Below are positions 49,360 to 58,015 of a stretch of DNA of 64,000 bases, in pieces; the stretch's first letter is position 1; each line of letters begins with the position of its first letter. This DNA is from Janthinobacterium sp. CG3. Lineage in GTDB: Bacteria > Pseudomonadota > Gammaproteobacteria > Burkholderiales > Burkholderiaceae_D. Below the pieces are notes generated by a model. The model was not told the DNA's origin and searched no databases. It saw only the letters and a program-made list of their open reading frames with translations. The position numbers and the translations under genes were made by a program. The DNA is taken from assembly GCF_000344615.1 (NCBI RefSeq), contig NZ_KB467824.1, positions 4,541,482 through 4,605,481 of the forward strand. The letters are read 5' to 3'.

Positions 49360-50487
49360 ATGACACTACAAATACGACGCATTACCACCAGCGAGCTCGC
49401 GGTAGGGCAGCCGCTGCAATGGGACGTGCACGGTGAAAGCGGCGGTTTGCTGGTGAAGCGGGGCCATGTGGTGGCCAGCGACACGCAAATGGATTTATTG
49501 CTCGAACGCGGCTTCATCGAGGTCGACGACGGGTCCGTCCCAAGCACTTGCCAGGAGCCGCCGTCGACCTTGCGCATGCTCAACCTGGCGCGCGCGCAGT
49601 TGCACGTGGCGCTCGTCGATATCCTCAACGGCCAGGCCACTGTGCGCGAGAAGCTCGACGATGTCGTCGCCTTGATCGCCGATGCCATCGATGTCGACCA
49701 GGACGTCGCGCTGGCCTGCATCCTGCTCAACCAGGACGTCGGCGAGTACGCGACGCGCCACAGCGTCGACACCGCCGTGGTGGCGATGGTCATGGCGCGC
49801 GCGCTGAAAATGCCGCCGGAGCGGGTGGCGAGCGTGGCCCTGGCCGCGCTGACGATGAACGTGGGCATGCTGCAACACCACGAGCGCTTCCAGCACACCG
49901 CGGCGCCGCTGGCCGGGGCCGACCTGGCCTATCTGCGCGGGCATCCGCAGGCCGGCGTCGCGCTGCTGCGGGCGGCCGGCGTCGACGACGAGGACTGGCT
50001 CGCCTGCGTGCTACAGCACCACGAGAACGAGGACGGCACCGGCTACCCGCACGGCAAGACCTCGGCGCAGATCGGCGTCGCCGCCAAGATCGTCATGCTG
50101 GCCGACCGCTACTGCGCCCGGGTGTCGGCGCGCAGCTACCGCAAGGCCATGCTGCCGAACGCGGCGCTACGCGACATTTTGCTGGAGGGGAAGGAAACGG
50201 TGGACGCGCAACTGGCGTCGGTGCTGCTGCGCGAACTCGGCATCTATCCGATCGGCACCTTCGTCAAGCTGCTCAGCGGCGAGATCGGCATCGTCACGCG
50301 CAAGGGGCTCAATTCAACCACGCCGCACGTGCTGTCGCTGATCAACCCCTGGGGCGGCAAGCTCGACGTGCCGCTGCGGCGCGACACCAAGATCGACCGC
50401 CATGCGATTCGCGAGGTGCTGGGCGGCGACCAGGCGGCGCTCAGTTTCCGGCTCGACCAGTTGTGGGGGCGCTCGGCCAGCGTGTAG
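49360..50487 (+). CDS. Degenerate HD-GYP-domain protein
   Basis: A 375-residue protein. The N-terminal ~70 residues fit a DUF3391-like domain often fused to HD-GYP. The second half aligns with HD-GYP phosphodiesterases for c-di-GMP: RHSVDTAVVAMVMARAL, GHPQAGVALL, HHENEDGTGYPHG, then MLADRYCARVSARSYRK. But where the catalytic HDxGK should stand, residues 165-170 read TMNVGM. The metal-binding His-Asp pair is therefore missing and the protein is probably not an active phosphodiesterase. A sensory or binding role is possible. Confidence 0.8.
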   Translation: MTLQIRRITTSELAVGQPLQWDVHGESGGLLVKRGHVVASDTQMDLLLERGFIEVDDGSVPSTCQEPPSTLRMLNLARAQLHVALVDILNGQATVREKLDDVVALIADAIDVDQDVALACILLNQDVGEYATRHSVDTAVVAMVMARALKMPPERVASVALAALTMNVGMLQHHERFQHTAAPLAGADLAYLRGHPQAGVALLRAAGVDDEDWLACVLQHHENEDGTGYPHGKTSAQIGVAAKIVMLADRYCARVSARSYRKAMLPNAALRDILLEGKETVDAQLASVLLRELGIYPIGTFVKLLSGEIGIVTRKGLNSTTPHVLSLINPWGGKLDVPLRRDTKIDRHAIREVLGGDQAALSFRLDQLWGRSASV

Positions 50488-50516
50488 GTCGGATGAGCGC
50501 AGCGTAATCCGACATG
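50484..50516. repeat. REP-like repeat copy
   Basis: GTAGGTCGGATGAGCGC followed by GTAATCCGACATG, a shorter variant of the 33323/46657 repeat. It lies at the convergent end of the HD-GYP gene. Confidence 0.55.
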
Positions 50517-50543
50517 CTCCGCAGCGGCGCTCGCTCACTTCGC

Positions 50544-51026
50544 CTAGTTCAGCAGCCCGTCCAGGCGGCCCTGCTCGGCCAGCTCGCGCAAGATGCGGAT
50601 GGTGTCGATATCGGACTCCTGGTAGGCCGAGCGGCGGAAATCGTTGTACATCGCGTTGGCCGAGTCGGTCGCCTCGTCCTGGCCGTCGTCGTATTGGAAG
50701 CGCACCCACAGCGTGTCGGCGGTCGGCGCCTCGATCGTCATCACCAGGCTCGACGCGCTGATGTCCTTCTGCGGCGCCACCTCGTAGCGCACCTGGTGCG
50801 GCGGCGACAGCTGCACGCGGTCCTGGATGACCAACTCGCCGTAGCGCAGGCTGCGCTTGAAGCCGCTGTCGTCGCGCGCGCTGATCTCGCACTCGTCCAA
50901 ATGCGGCACGAACAGCTTGGGCGACTCGGCGCGCAGCACCAGGCCGCGCCACAATTGCTGGTCGCTGAGGGTGTCGATCAGCGGGTTCATGGGGTCGTTA
51001 ATCTCGATCAGGTGTTCAAATTTCAT
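50544..51026 (-). CDS. SRPBCC/AtaL-like (DUF1857) protein
   Basis: A 160-residue protein with the DUF1857 opening MKFEHLIEINDPMNPL, followed by QLWRGLVLRAESPKLFVPHLDECEI and a beta-rich remainder typical of the START/SRPBCC ligand-binding fold. The biochemical role of the family is not established. I chose the start at 51026 because the upstream in-frame extension is not family-like. Confidence 0.82.
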   Translation of the reverse strand: MKFEHLIEINDPMNPLIDTLSDQQLWRGLVLRAESPKLFVPHLDECEISARDDSGFKRSLRYGELVIQDRVQLSPPHQVRYEVAPQKDISASSLVMTIEAPTADTLWVRFQYDDGQDEATDSANAMYNDFRRSAYQESDIDTIRILRELAEQGRLDGLLN

Positions 51027-51275
51027 TGGATTGCCGTCAAATAAGTGGAAGCGCGCAGCGCCCGTCGGGGACAATGGTAACGCACCGGCGCGCCGGGCCG
51101 TTAGCAAAGCGCTCAATTTGCATGTTCAATGGCATGCTCAATGTAGAGGATATCCGCCCAACGTCGATTTTATCAATGGCGGCCGGGTGCCGCTTGACCT
51201 AGCTCCAGCTTGGCGCGCGCGGTTTTGCTGCTGATACAATGGGGCGTCGTCCTCCGTCCCCGAAAACCCCTCCCG

Positions 51276-53336
51276 ATGTCCACAGCACCCCAGTTCGGCC
51301 TGAACGTTCCGCAAAGCGAAGCCGTGACCTACCTCGACGGCCCCTGTCTGGTGCTGGCCGGCGCCGGCTCGGGCAAGACGCGCGTGATCACGCAGAAGAT
51401 CGCCCATCTGATCGAGGACCGCGGCTACGATCCGCGCTCGATCGCCGCGCTGACCTTCACCAACAAGGCCGCGCTGGAGATGCAGGAGCGCATCGCCAAG
51501 CTGCTCAAGCAACCGCGCCAGGCCAAGCAGCTGACGGTGTCGACCTTCCACTCGCTGGGCGTCAAAATCCTGCGCCAGGAGGCCAACGGGGTCGGCCTGA
51601 AGGACCGTTTTTCGATCATGGACAGCGACGATTGCTTTGCGCTGGTGCAGGACTTGGCGATTACCACCGACAAGCAGTTGATCCGGCGCATACAGAACGA
51701 CATGTCGCTGTGGAAAAACGGCTTGATCGACCCGGACACCGCGCTGCACCAGGCCAAGGACGAGGACGAGGCCCAGTCGGCGCGCATCTACCGCAGCTAC
51801 GTGGCGACGCTGTCGGCCTACCAGGCGGTGGATTTCGACGACCTGATCCGTCTGCCGGTGGAATTGTTCCGCAACAACGACGCGGTGCTCGACCGCTGGC
51901 AGCGGCGCCTGCGCTACCTGCTGGTCGACGAATACCAGGACACCAATACCTGCCAGTACGAGCTGGTCAAGCTGATGGTCACCGGCATCGGCAAAAAACC
52001 GATGTTTACCGCCGTGGGCGACGACGACCAGGCCATCTACGCCTGGCGCGGCGCCACCGTGGAAAACCTGAAGACGCTGGAGGTCGATTTCCCCGACCTG
52101 CGCGTCATCAAGTTGGAGCAGAATTACCGCTCGACCATGCGTATCTTGAACGCCGCCAACGCCGTCATCGGCAACAACCCGAAGCTGTTTGAAAAATCGC
52201 TGTGGTCGGAGCACGGTCTGGGCGAGCCGATCAAGGTGTTGGGCATGCAGAACGACGACCAGGAGGCCGAGCAGGTCGCCATCATGATCTCGGCCGACCG
52301 TTTCGAGCGCAAGAACAAGTATTCCGACTATGCGATTTTGTACCGCGGCAACCACCAGGCCCGCGTGATCGAGCAATGCCTGCGCAAGGAGCGCATCCCG
52401 TACACGATTTCCGGCGGCCAGAGCTTCTTCGACAAAGCCGAAATCAAGGACATCATCAGCTACCTGCGCCTGCTGGCCAATGAAAACGACGACCCGGCCT
52501 TCATCCGCGCCGTCACCACGCCCAAGCGCGGGGTCGGCATGTCGACGCTGGAAGTGTTGGGGGCGTTTTCCAAGCAATGGAATTGCTCGCTGTTCGAGGC
52601 GTCCTTCAAGGGCGGCCTGGAAGCGTTGTTGCCGGACCGCCAGTTGCTGCCGCTGCGCCAGTTCTGCACCTTCATCAACCAGCTTGAGTCGCGCGCCAGC
52701 CGCCCCGGCCCGTCCGGCAGCGGCGAGAACGCCGCCGCCGTGCTCGACGACATGATGAAGGAAATCAACTACGAATCGTATCTGTACGACTGCTTCGACG
52801 ACCGCCAGGCGCAAAGCCGCTGGCAGAACGTGCTCGACTTCACGATGTGGCTCAAGGAGCGCGGCTGCGGCGGCAAGGACAAGTCCGGGCCGGAGAAAAA
52901 CCTGCTGGAACTGACGCAGATGGTGGCGCTGATGACCATGTTGGAGGGCCAGGACGAGGAGCCCGACGCGGTGCGCATGTCGACGCTGCACGCCTCGAAG
53001 GGGCTGGAGTTTCCGCACGTCTTCCTGGTTGGCGTCGAAGAGGGCATCCTGCCGCACAAGGGCGACCCGGACGCGCCGGCCGAGAGCATGGGCGCGCGCA
53101 TCGAGGAAGAGCGGCGCCTGATGTACGTCGGCATCACGCGGGCCCAGCGCACGCTGCGCATCACCTGGTGCAAAAAGCGCAAGCGCGCCGGCGAGCAGGT
53201 CCATTGCGACGTCTCGCGCTTCATCAAGGAAATGCAGCTCGACGTCGGCGACGCCGTGCCGACCGAGGCCGAGACCATTTCGCCGAAGGAGCGCCTGGCG
53301 CGCATGAAGGCGCTGTTGGCCGCGCCGAAAGTGTAG
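51276..53336 (+). CDS. rep: ATP-dependent DNA helicase Rep
   Basis: A 686-residue UvrD/Rep-type SF1 helicase: QSEAVTYLDGPCLVLAGAGSGKTRVI (Q motif and Walker A), VDEYQDTNTCQYEL (motif II), VGDDDQAIYAWRGA (motif III), QNYRSTMRILN (motif IV), and late motifs STLHASKGLEFPHVFLVGVEEGILP and RLMYVGITRAQ. Rep helps replication forks pass DNA-bound proteins. The ATG at 51276 gives the normal N-terminus. Confidence 0.95.
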   Translation: MSTAPQFGLNVPQSEAVTYLDGPCLVLAGAGSGKTRVITQKIAHLIEDRGYDPRSIAALTFTNKAALEMQERIAKLLKQPRQAKQLTVSTFHSLGVKILRQEANGVGLKDRFSIMDSDDCFALVQDLAITTDKQLIRRIQNDMSLWKNGLIDPDTALHQAKDEDEAQSARIYRSYVATLSAYQAVDFDDLIRLPVELFRNNDAVLDRWQRRLRYLLVDEYQDTNTCQYELVKLMVTGIGKKPMFTAVGDDDQAIYAWRGATVENLKTLEVDFPDLRVIKLEQNYRSTMRILNAANAVIGNNPKLFEKSLWSEHGLGEPIKVLGMQNDDQEAEQVAIMISADRFERKNKYSDYAILYRGNHQARVIEQCLRKERIPYTISGGQSFFDKAEIKDIISYLRLLANENDDPAFIRAVTTPKRGVGMSTLEVLGAFSKQWNCSLFEASFKGGLEALLPDRQLLPLRQFCTFINQLESRASRPGPSGSGENAAAVLDDMMKEINYESYLYDCFDDRQAQSRWQNVLDFTMWLKERGCGGKDKSGPEKNLLELTQMVALMTMLEGQDEEPDAVRMSTLHASKGLEFPHVFLVGVEEGILPHKGDPDAPAESMGARIEEERRLMYVGITRAQRTLRITWCKKRKRAGEQVHCDVSRFIKEMQLDVGDAVPTEAETISPKERLARMKALLAAPKV

Positions 53337-53564
53337 CGCACGTCATGCCGTCCGTCCGGCAAGCACCGTGCCACGGCGCGAACGCCAAGATGATCGGCAA
53401 GAAAGCCATGTATTGCCAAGCGCTCGACGACATCATCGTCTGCGGCGGCGTTTATCTGGAATAGCGCTGGCGCAGAGGCCGGCGGAGGGCTGCTTCCAGC
53501 ATAATTGGCAAGCTACCGCGACCGCGTAGCGTTAAAATGCCTGCTTTATCGCCAGGAGCACGCC

Positions 53565-53768
53565 GTGGGTAACGAAGACCGTTTTATCGACATTGAAATC
53601 AAGCTGGCGCACCAGGAAGACATGGTCGAATCGCTGAACCAGCTGGTCTACGAACAGCAAAAACGCATGGACAAGTTGGAGGCGATGTGCGGCGCGCTGG
53701 CCCAGCGCATCCGCGACAATTCCGACGGCGGCGCGAACCCCGTCAACGACAAGCCGCCGCACTATTAA
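53565..53768 (+). CDS. slyX: SlyX-family small coiled-coil protein
   Basis: A 67-residue protein: FIDIEIKLAHQEDMVESLNQLVYEQQKRMDKLE, a heptad-rich helix, and the conserved DKPPHY ending. SlyX is widespread but its function is unknown. It starts with GTG at 53565 after AGGAG. Confidence 0.9.
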   Translation: MGNEDRFIDIEIKLAHQEDMVESLNQLVYEQQKRMDKLEAMCGALAQRIRDNSDGGANPVNDKPPHY

Positions 53769-53797
53769 TCACCGCGGTAACCGGCCGCCGGGCGGGC

Positions 53798-54712
53798 CTA
53801 TCCGCCGAGCGCCACCCGGGCGGCGGCCAAGTCCCACGCCGCCTGTCCCACGGTCTTGAAAACCGGCACAAGCGCCGGACGCGGGCGCTGGCCGGACAGC
53901 AGCGCCGCCAGTTCGACGACGCCGTTCCAGTCGACCTTGGCCTGGATCAAATCGCCGGCCTCGTGCCGTGCGCCGGCGAGGTCGTCGACCACGATTTGCC
54001 GGCGCCGCAGCAGTTCCGGCGGAAACTCCGCCATGTCGGGCTTGAATGCGCCGACGCCGACCGCCAGCGTATGCGCGCCAATATCGACTGGAATCACCGG
54101 CGTCTTCGATGTCGTCAGCGCAATCACGACGTCCGTTTCCGGCAGCTCGTGCCGCAGCGAGGCGGCCTCCAGCGCAATGGCCTCGACGCCGGCGTGGCGC
54201 CCGCGCAAAGCCTGGCAAAACGCCTGCGCGCCGGCCGCGCTGGTACCGGCGACGCAAAAGCGCGCCACGCCGAAGAACTGTACCAGCGCGTCGACGTGCG
54301 CCGCGGCTTGGGCGCCGGTGCCGATGATGAGCACGGACGCCGGTCTGCACGGGGCAAGGGTGGCGATGCCGAGCAGCGTCATCGCGGCGGTGCGGCGCGC
54401 CGTCACGGTCGGCCCGTCCAGCAGGGCCAGCCGGCGCCCGGTCGCGGTGTCGAACACTACGACCTCGCCCTGGATCACCGGCAGCGCGTGGCGGGCGTTG
54501 TCAGGGTGTACCGTCACAAGCTTGGTCACGCTGATGTCGGCGGCGACGGCGGGCATGCACAACAGCACGCTGGCGGCGTCGACGGGAACGACCAGCCGTT
54601 CCGGCGCCAGGATGGCCCTGGCGGCCAGTTCTTGCGCCGCCCGGGCCAGCGCCGGGACCAGTCTGGAATAGGGCAGCGCGGCCGCCGTTTGAGTGGGATC
54701 GAATAGTTGCAT
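53798..54712 (-). CDS. Ornithine cyclodeaminase/LhpI-type pyrroline-2-carboxylate reductase
   Basis: A 304-residue protein of the ornithine cyclodeaminase/mu-crystallin family with the Rossmann motif VLIIGTGAQAAAHVDAL, substrate region SVTKLVTVHPDN and VGAFKPDMAEFPPELL. Family members reduce pyrroline/piperideine-2-carboxylate in hydroxyproline and lysine catabolism (LhpI). It stands nine bases downstream of a racemase-family remnant on the same strand, which fits trans-3-hydroxyproline or D-amino-acid breakdown. The specific reaction here is inferred from this pairing. Confidence 0.8.
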   Translation of the reverse strand: MQLFDPTQTAAALPYSRLVPALARAAQELAARAILAPERLVVPVDAASVLLCMPAVAADISVTKLVTVHPDNARHALPVIQGEVVVFDTATGRRLALLDGPTVTARRTAAMTLLGIATLAPCRPASVLIIGTGAQAAAHVDALVQFFGVARFCVAGTSAAGAQAFCQALRGRHAGVEAIALEAASLRHELPETDVVIALTTSKTPVIPVDIGAHTLAVGVGAFKPDMAEFPPELLRRRQIVVDDLAGARHEAGDLIQAKVDWNGVVELAALLSGQRPRPALVPVFKTVGQAAWDLAAARVALGG

Positions 54713-54721
54713 GGAATGCGC

Positions 54722-55063
54722 CTAACGTAGGAAGAAGCCGGTGGGGAAGGGATCGGAATCTTCCAGCACCCACTGGTTGAAGCCGGCGATGTGGGCGTGG
54801 CCGCTCACTTCGGTGATTGCGGCGTCGATGGCGCCGACTTGCAGCGTGTCGGTGACGCGCACCTCGACACTGCTGCCGACGATACTGCCGTTGACGAAGG
54901 TCATCAGGAATTGGCGTAGGTCGTCGCGGTTTGCCTTCAGCCAGGCGCGCTTGTCGAGAATGGTCGCGCCCGGCACCGGCGGCATGCCGGAGACGAGAAT
55001 GCGCAGGGGCTCGCCGCCGGTGTGCGCGTCGATGGTGTGGATGGTCCGTGTATAGCTGAGCAT
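54722..55063 (-). pseudogene. Internally deleted proline racemase-family gene
   Basis: A 113-codon open frame that joins the normal N-terminus of a proline racemase/trans-3-hydroxyproline dehydratase (RTIHTIDAHTGGEPLRIL, ATILDKRAWLKANRDDLRQ) directly to the normal C-terminus (NGSIVGSSVEVRV, ITEVSGHAHIAGFNQWVLE). Full family members have about 310-340 residues, so roughly 200 central residues, including both active-site positions, are missing. The frame is kept across the junction near residue 54. The product should be inactive. It precedes the LhpI-type gene by nine bases. Confidence 0.85.
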
Positions 55064-55454
55064 GGCCGTCTTTTAAGCAATCGGTCGCAGTGGTGGAGAG
55101 AATGCGGGAAGTTGAACATCGTTCAAATATCTGCTCGTATTGTACGTCTACGGGCGTCGCTCCAATGACGAGGCGGAGCCGCCTAGACATGCTCGTCCAC
55201 GGCGAATGCGCGTTGGCTGCGGCTGACACACTACTGATACACGATGAACAAAACGCCGAACAAGTGCTTCAACATACGGGACGCCTTGCTTGGCAATGCC
55301 TGCGTTATAGCCGAAGTTGGCGCGCGCTTTGTATCACCGTGTATCCGCCCGCGGGCCTGATACAAAACATTGCACTGGGGCGGCAGGGAGACACACGGCA
55401 GATACGCTGGCCGGTTCCAATACTCCCATCCCAACGCATTCACGGAGTTCCACC
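55064..55454. promoter_or_regulatory. Divergent intergenic region upstream of ccdA
   Basis: A 391-base region with no gene I could support. TTTGTATCA at 55327-55335 and TGATACAAA at 55357-55365 are perfect 9-base inverted arms 21 bases apart, about 90 bases before ccdA, with another TGATACA at 55227-55233. This may be an operator for a local regulator. Confidence 0.4.
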
Positions 55455-56162
55455 ATGCACAACCTGATCGAAGCGCCGCTGGCCCTGCTGGCCGGCGTCT
55501 TCACCATCGCCTCGCCCTGCGTACTGCCGATACTGCCGATACTGCTCGGCACGGCGGTGGCGCAATCGAGCCGCGTGCGCCCGCTGTTCATCGTGGCCGG
55601 CTTCGTGCTGACGTTCGCGGCGCTGGGCATGCTGCTGGGCGTGGTGTCCAGCCGTATCGAACTGGCCCACGAGGCGCTGCGCAACGTCGGCATCGCCATG
55701 CTGGCCCTGTCCGGCCTGTTCCAACTGTGGCCGCGGCCGTACCGTTGGCTGATGGCGCGCGTGGACGGCCCCTTGCAGCGCTTGGGCGCCGGCGGCGGCA
55801 ACGCCGGGCCGGGCAAGGCCGGCGGCTTCCTGCTGGGCATGTCGCTGGGCGCGGTATGGACGCCCTGCGCCGGCCCGGTGCTGGCCTCGATCCTGGCGTT
55901 GGTGGCGCGGGCGCAGGACGTCAGCTGGTCGGCCCTGCTGCTGTTGCTGTACGCGGTAGGCGCCGGCATTCCGATGCTGGTCATCGCCTACGGCGGCCAG
56001 TTTATGCGCGGCCGGGTGCGCCAACTGGCGCGCCACACCGGGCGGCTGCAACAGTTCTTCGGCCTGCTGGTGCTGCTAAGCGCCTGTGCCATCTATTTCC
56101 AATACGACGTGCTGGCATACGCCTGGCTCGCCGACGTATCGTCGACCCTGAAAGGACTTTGA
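55455..56162 (+). CDS. ccdA: CcdA/DsbD-type cytochrome c biogenesis membrane protein
   Basis: A 235-residue membrane protein with six hydrophobic segments. The paired cysteines of CcdA, in FTIASPCVLPILPILLG and GAVWTPCAGPVLASIL, are both present; they carry electrons from cytoplasmic thioredoxin to the periplasm. The next gene encodes a periplasmic thioredoxin-like protein, so the two form a split DipZ/DsbD-like system. Confidence 0.9.
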   Translation: MHNLIEAPLALLAGVFTIASPCVLPILPILLGTAVAQSSRVRPLFIVAGFVLTFAALGMLLGVVSSRIELAHEALRNVGIAMLALSGLFQLWPRPYRWLMARVDGPLQRLGAGGGNAGPGKAGGFLLGMSLGAVWTPCAGPVLASILALVARAQDVSWSALLLLLYAVGAGIPMLVIAYGGQFMRGRVRQLARHTGRLQQFFGLLVLLSACAIYFQYDVLAYAWLADVSSTLKGL

Positions 56163-56176
56163 CATGCTCATCCCTG

Positions 56177-56677
56177 ATGAAAACCCTGCTGACCACGGCC
56201 GCGCTGGCCGGCGCCGTTGCCGCCCAAGCCGCCGCCCCGGTGGCGGCGCCGGAATTTACCGGCATCGACACCTGGCTCAACTCGGCCCCTTTGACCATGC
56301 AGCAACTGCGCGGCAAGGTGGTGCTGGTTGATTTTTGGACTTATACCTGCATCAACTGCATCCGCACGCTGCCGCACGTGAAAAGTTGGCACGCCAAGTA
56401 CAAGGACCAGGGCCTGGTGGTGGTCGGCGTGCACACGCCGGAATATCCGCACGAGCGCTCCACCGCCAACGTCACGGCCGCGCTGAAACGCTTCGACATC
56501 CAATATCCGGTGGCGCAGGACAACCGCTACGCCACATGGGGCGTCTACAACAACCGCTACTGGCCGGCGACCTACTTGATCGACAAGGGCGGCAAGATCG
56601 TCTATTCGCACTTCGGCGAGGGCCAGTACGGGGAAACCGAAGCGGCCATCCGCCGCCTGCTGGCGCAGCCAGGCTGA
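56177..56677 (+). CDS. Periplasmic TlpA/DipZ-like thioredoxin-fold protein
   Basis: A 166-residue protein: a signal peptide (MKTLLTTAALAGAVAAQAAA), then a thioredoxin fold with active site FWTYTCINCIRTLPHV, and GVHTPEYPHERS, NRYWPATYLIDKGGK. The CxxC of the CINC type with WTYTC in front matches the C-terminal domain of DipZ proteins, which are CcdA-thioredoxin fusions; here the halves are separate genes 14 bases apart. A frame starting at 56164 is not in register. It may reduce periplasmic disulfides or peptide methionine sulfoxide. Confidence 0.85.
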   Translation: MKTLLTTAALAGAVAAQAAAPVAAPEFTGIDTWLNSAPLTMQQLRGKVVLVDFWTYTCINCIRTLPHVKSWHAKYKDQGLVVVGVHTPEYPHERSTANVTAALKRFDIQYPVAQDNRYATWGVYNNRYWPATYLIDKGGKIVYSHFGEGQYGETEAAIRRLLAQPG

Positions 56678-56834
56678 TGCCGGCTGAGGATTGAGGTGCA
56701 ACAGAATGGTCATACGACTTCAACCTGCCACATTTTTGGTCGTGTTGACGCCTAATCGGTTTTTCCGTTGTGTTTCACCGGCCGGCGCCCCGGATTTTGC
56801 CGGCTGTTCGTCGTCATCTAGCCTGGTGTTTGAC

Positions 56835-56873
56835 AATACCCATAATGGGTATTAACATACCCATTATGGGTAT
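56835..56873. promoter_or_regulatory. Two palindromic operators covering the start of the nucleotidyltransferase gene
   Basis: AATACCCAT-A-ATGGGTATT (56835-56853) and ATACCCAT-T-ATGGGTAT (56857-56873) are perfect palindromes whose centres are 21 bases apart, two turns of the helix. The second contains the likely start codon ATG at 56866. The gene product has an N-terminal winged helix, so tight autoregulation is the simplest reading. Confidence 0.75.
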
Positions 56874-57468
56874 TTATACAGACGCGCTATTCACGAAAAC
56901 GCAGCAGCGGGTGCTGGCGGTGTTGTTCGGCCAGGCACAGCGTTCCTTCTACGCCAACGAAATCATCCAGCTCGCCAACTGCGGGTCCGGCGCGGTGCAG
57001 CGCGAATTGGCCCGGCTGGAGCGGGCCGCCTTGGTGACGGTGCGCCGGATAGGTAACCAGAAGCATTACCAGGCCAACCACGAAGCGCCCATCTTCGCCG
57101 AGCTGCGCGCCATTGTCGTGAAGACCTTCGGCGTGGCCGACGTGCTGCGGGCTGCGCTGCAGCCGCTGTGGCCGCAAATCGAGCTGGCCTTCGTCTACGG
57201 CTCGTTGGCCAAAGGTGGCGAACACGCCGGTAGCGACGTCGACCTGATGGTGGTCGGCGTACCGTCGTCGAACGCGCAGCTGCTCGACACGCTGCTGCCG
57301 GCCCACGCCCAATTGGGGCGCGTGGTGAACCCGACCTTGTATTCTCCCGAGGAGTTCGCGCAGCGGGTACGCGATGGCAAGTCCTTCATGCTCCGCGTGT
57401 TAGAACAGCCAAAAATGTTCATCAAAGGAAGCGAACATGACATCAAGCGGCTCGGCGGCGCTGGCTAA
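56866..57468 (+). CDS. Winged-helix nucleotidyltransferase (MNT-like regulator/antitoxin)
   Basis: A ~200-residue protein. Residues 1-75 form a winged helix (FTKTQQRVLAVLFG, then ELARLERAALVTVRRIGNQKHYQAN). Residues ~100-170 carry a minimal nucleotidyltransferase fold with the GSLAKGGEHAGSDVDLMVVG motif (GS and DxD). MNT proteins pair with HEPN toxins and often adenylylate them. Starts at 56845 and 56866 are both in frame; 56866 is preferred because the motif-bearing part begins there. The downstream partner is truncated. Confidence 0.8.
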   Translation: MGIYTDALFTKTQQRVLAVLFGQAQRSFYANEIIQLANCGSGAVQRELARLERAALVTVRRIGNQKHYQANHEAPIFAELRAIVVKTFGVADVLRAALQPLWPQIELAFVYGSLAKGGEHAGSDVDLMVVGVPSSNAQLLDTLLPAHAQLGRVVNPTLYSPEEFAQRVRDGKSFMLRVLEQPKMFIKGSEHDIKRLGGAG

Positions 57469-57690
57469 CCTGGCGCGCGCAGCGACAATCGCTACCTGGT
57501 GTTCCAGTGTTTGGAGCACACGCTGGGCTGGGCGCCGGCGCGTTGGCTGCTGCTCGACCAAGCTCACAAAAAGCGCAACCTGGCTGAATACGAGGGCGAC
57601 CTCGACGTCACCGAGGGCTTCGTGCTGGAGTTAATCGACCATGCCGCGGCGCTGATCGCGGCGGCGCAGGCGCTGGACGGCGCTTGCTAG
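57437..57690 (+). pseudogene. Broken HEPN-like partner gene
   Basis: The piece starting at 57437 (MTSSGSAALANLARA, overlapping the end of the previous gene) and the piece reading SDNRYLVFQCLEHTLG, LLLDQAHKKRNLAEYEGDLDVTE to a TAG at 57688-57690 match the start and the end of small helical HEPN-like proteins that follow nucleotidyltransferase genes. They lie in different frames, and about 60 residues between them are missing, the junction being near 57480. The family call rests on the final block. The gene is inactive by deletion plus frameshift. Confidence 0.75.
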
Positions 57691-58015
57691 AAGAGACATT
57701 GGACGAATCCGGCCGGACTATGGGGCGGACTGTGCAATAAATAGTGGCCACTGTACTGATGTAGATTGCTGCCCCAGATTCCGGTAATCCAGACCCTAGC
57801 TTGGTGGCGCACTGGACGGGTTTGGGAGTGGGAATGGTTTGGGGGCTGCTGCTTTTCCAATGCTTCGCCTTAGCCTGCGATCCGCTGGGCAGGCATTGCA
57901 GGTGATCGCCGCGTCCATTTCCATCGTTGCTGGTGACGCAATGGTGTCGTGCTGCTATGATTTGGCGCTTAGCCCGCCATAGTTCGACACTATCGCGACC
58001 TTTGTTGTAGTCCCC
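57691..58015. other. Intergenic region without recognised gene
   Basis: A 325-base gap before the M3 peptidase gene. I see no convincing reading frame, repeat or transposase trace here. Confidence 0.35.

Noticed and set aside
53345..53464. Short frame of 39 codons after rep
   Set aside because: It has no ribosome-binding site and no recognisable similarity, and it continues a shadow frame of rep. It could be a small gene but I cannot support it.
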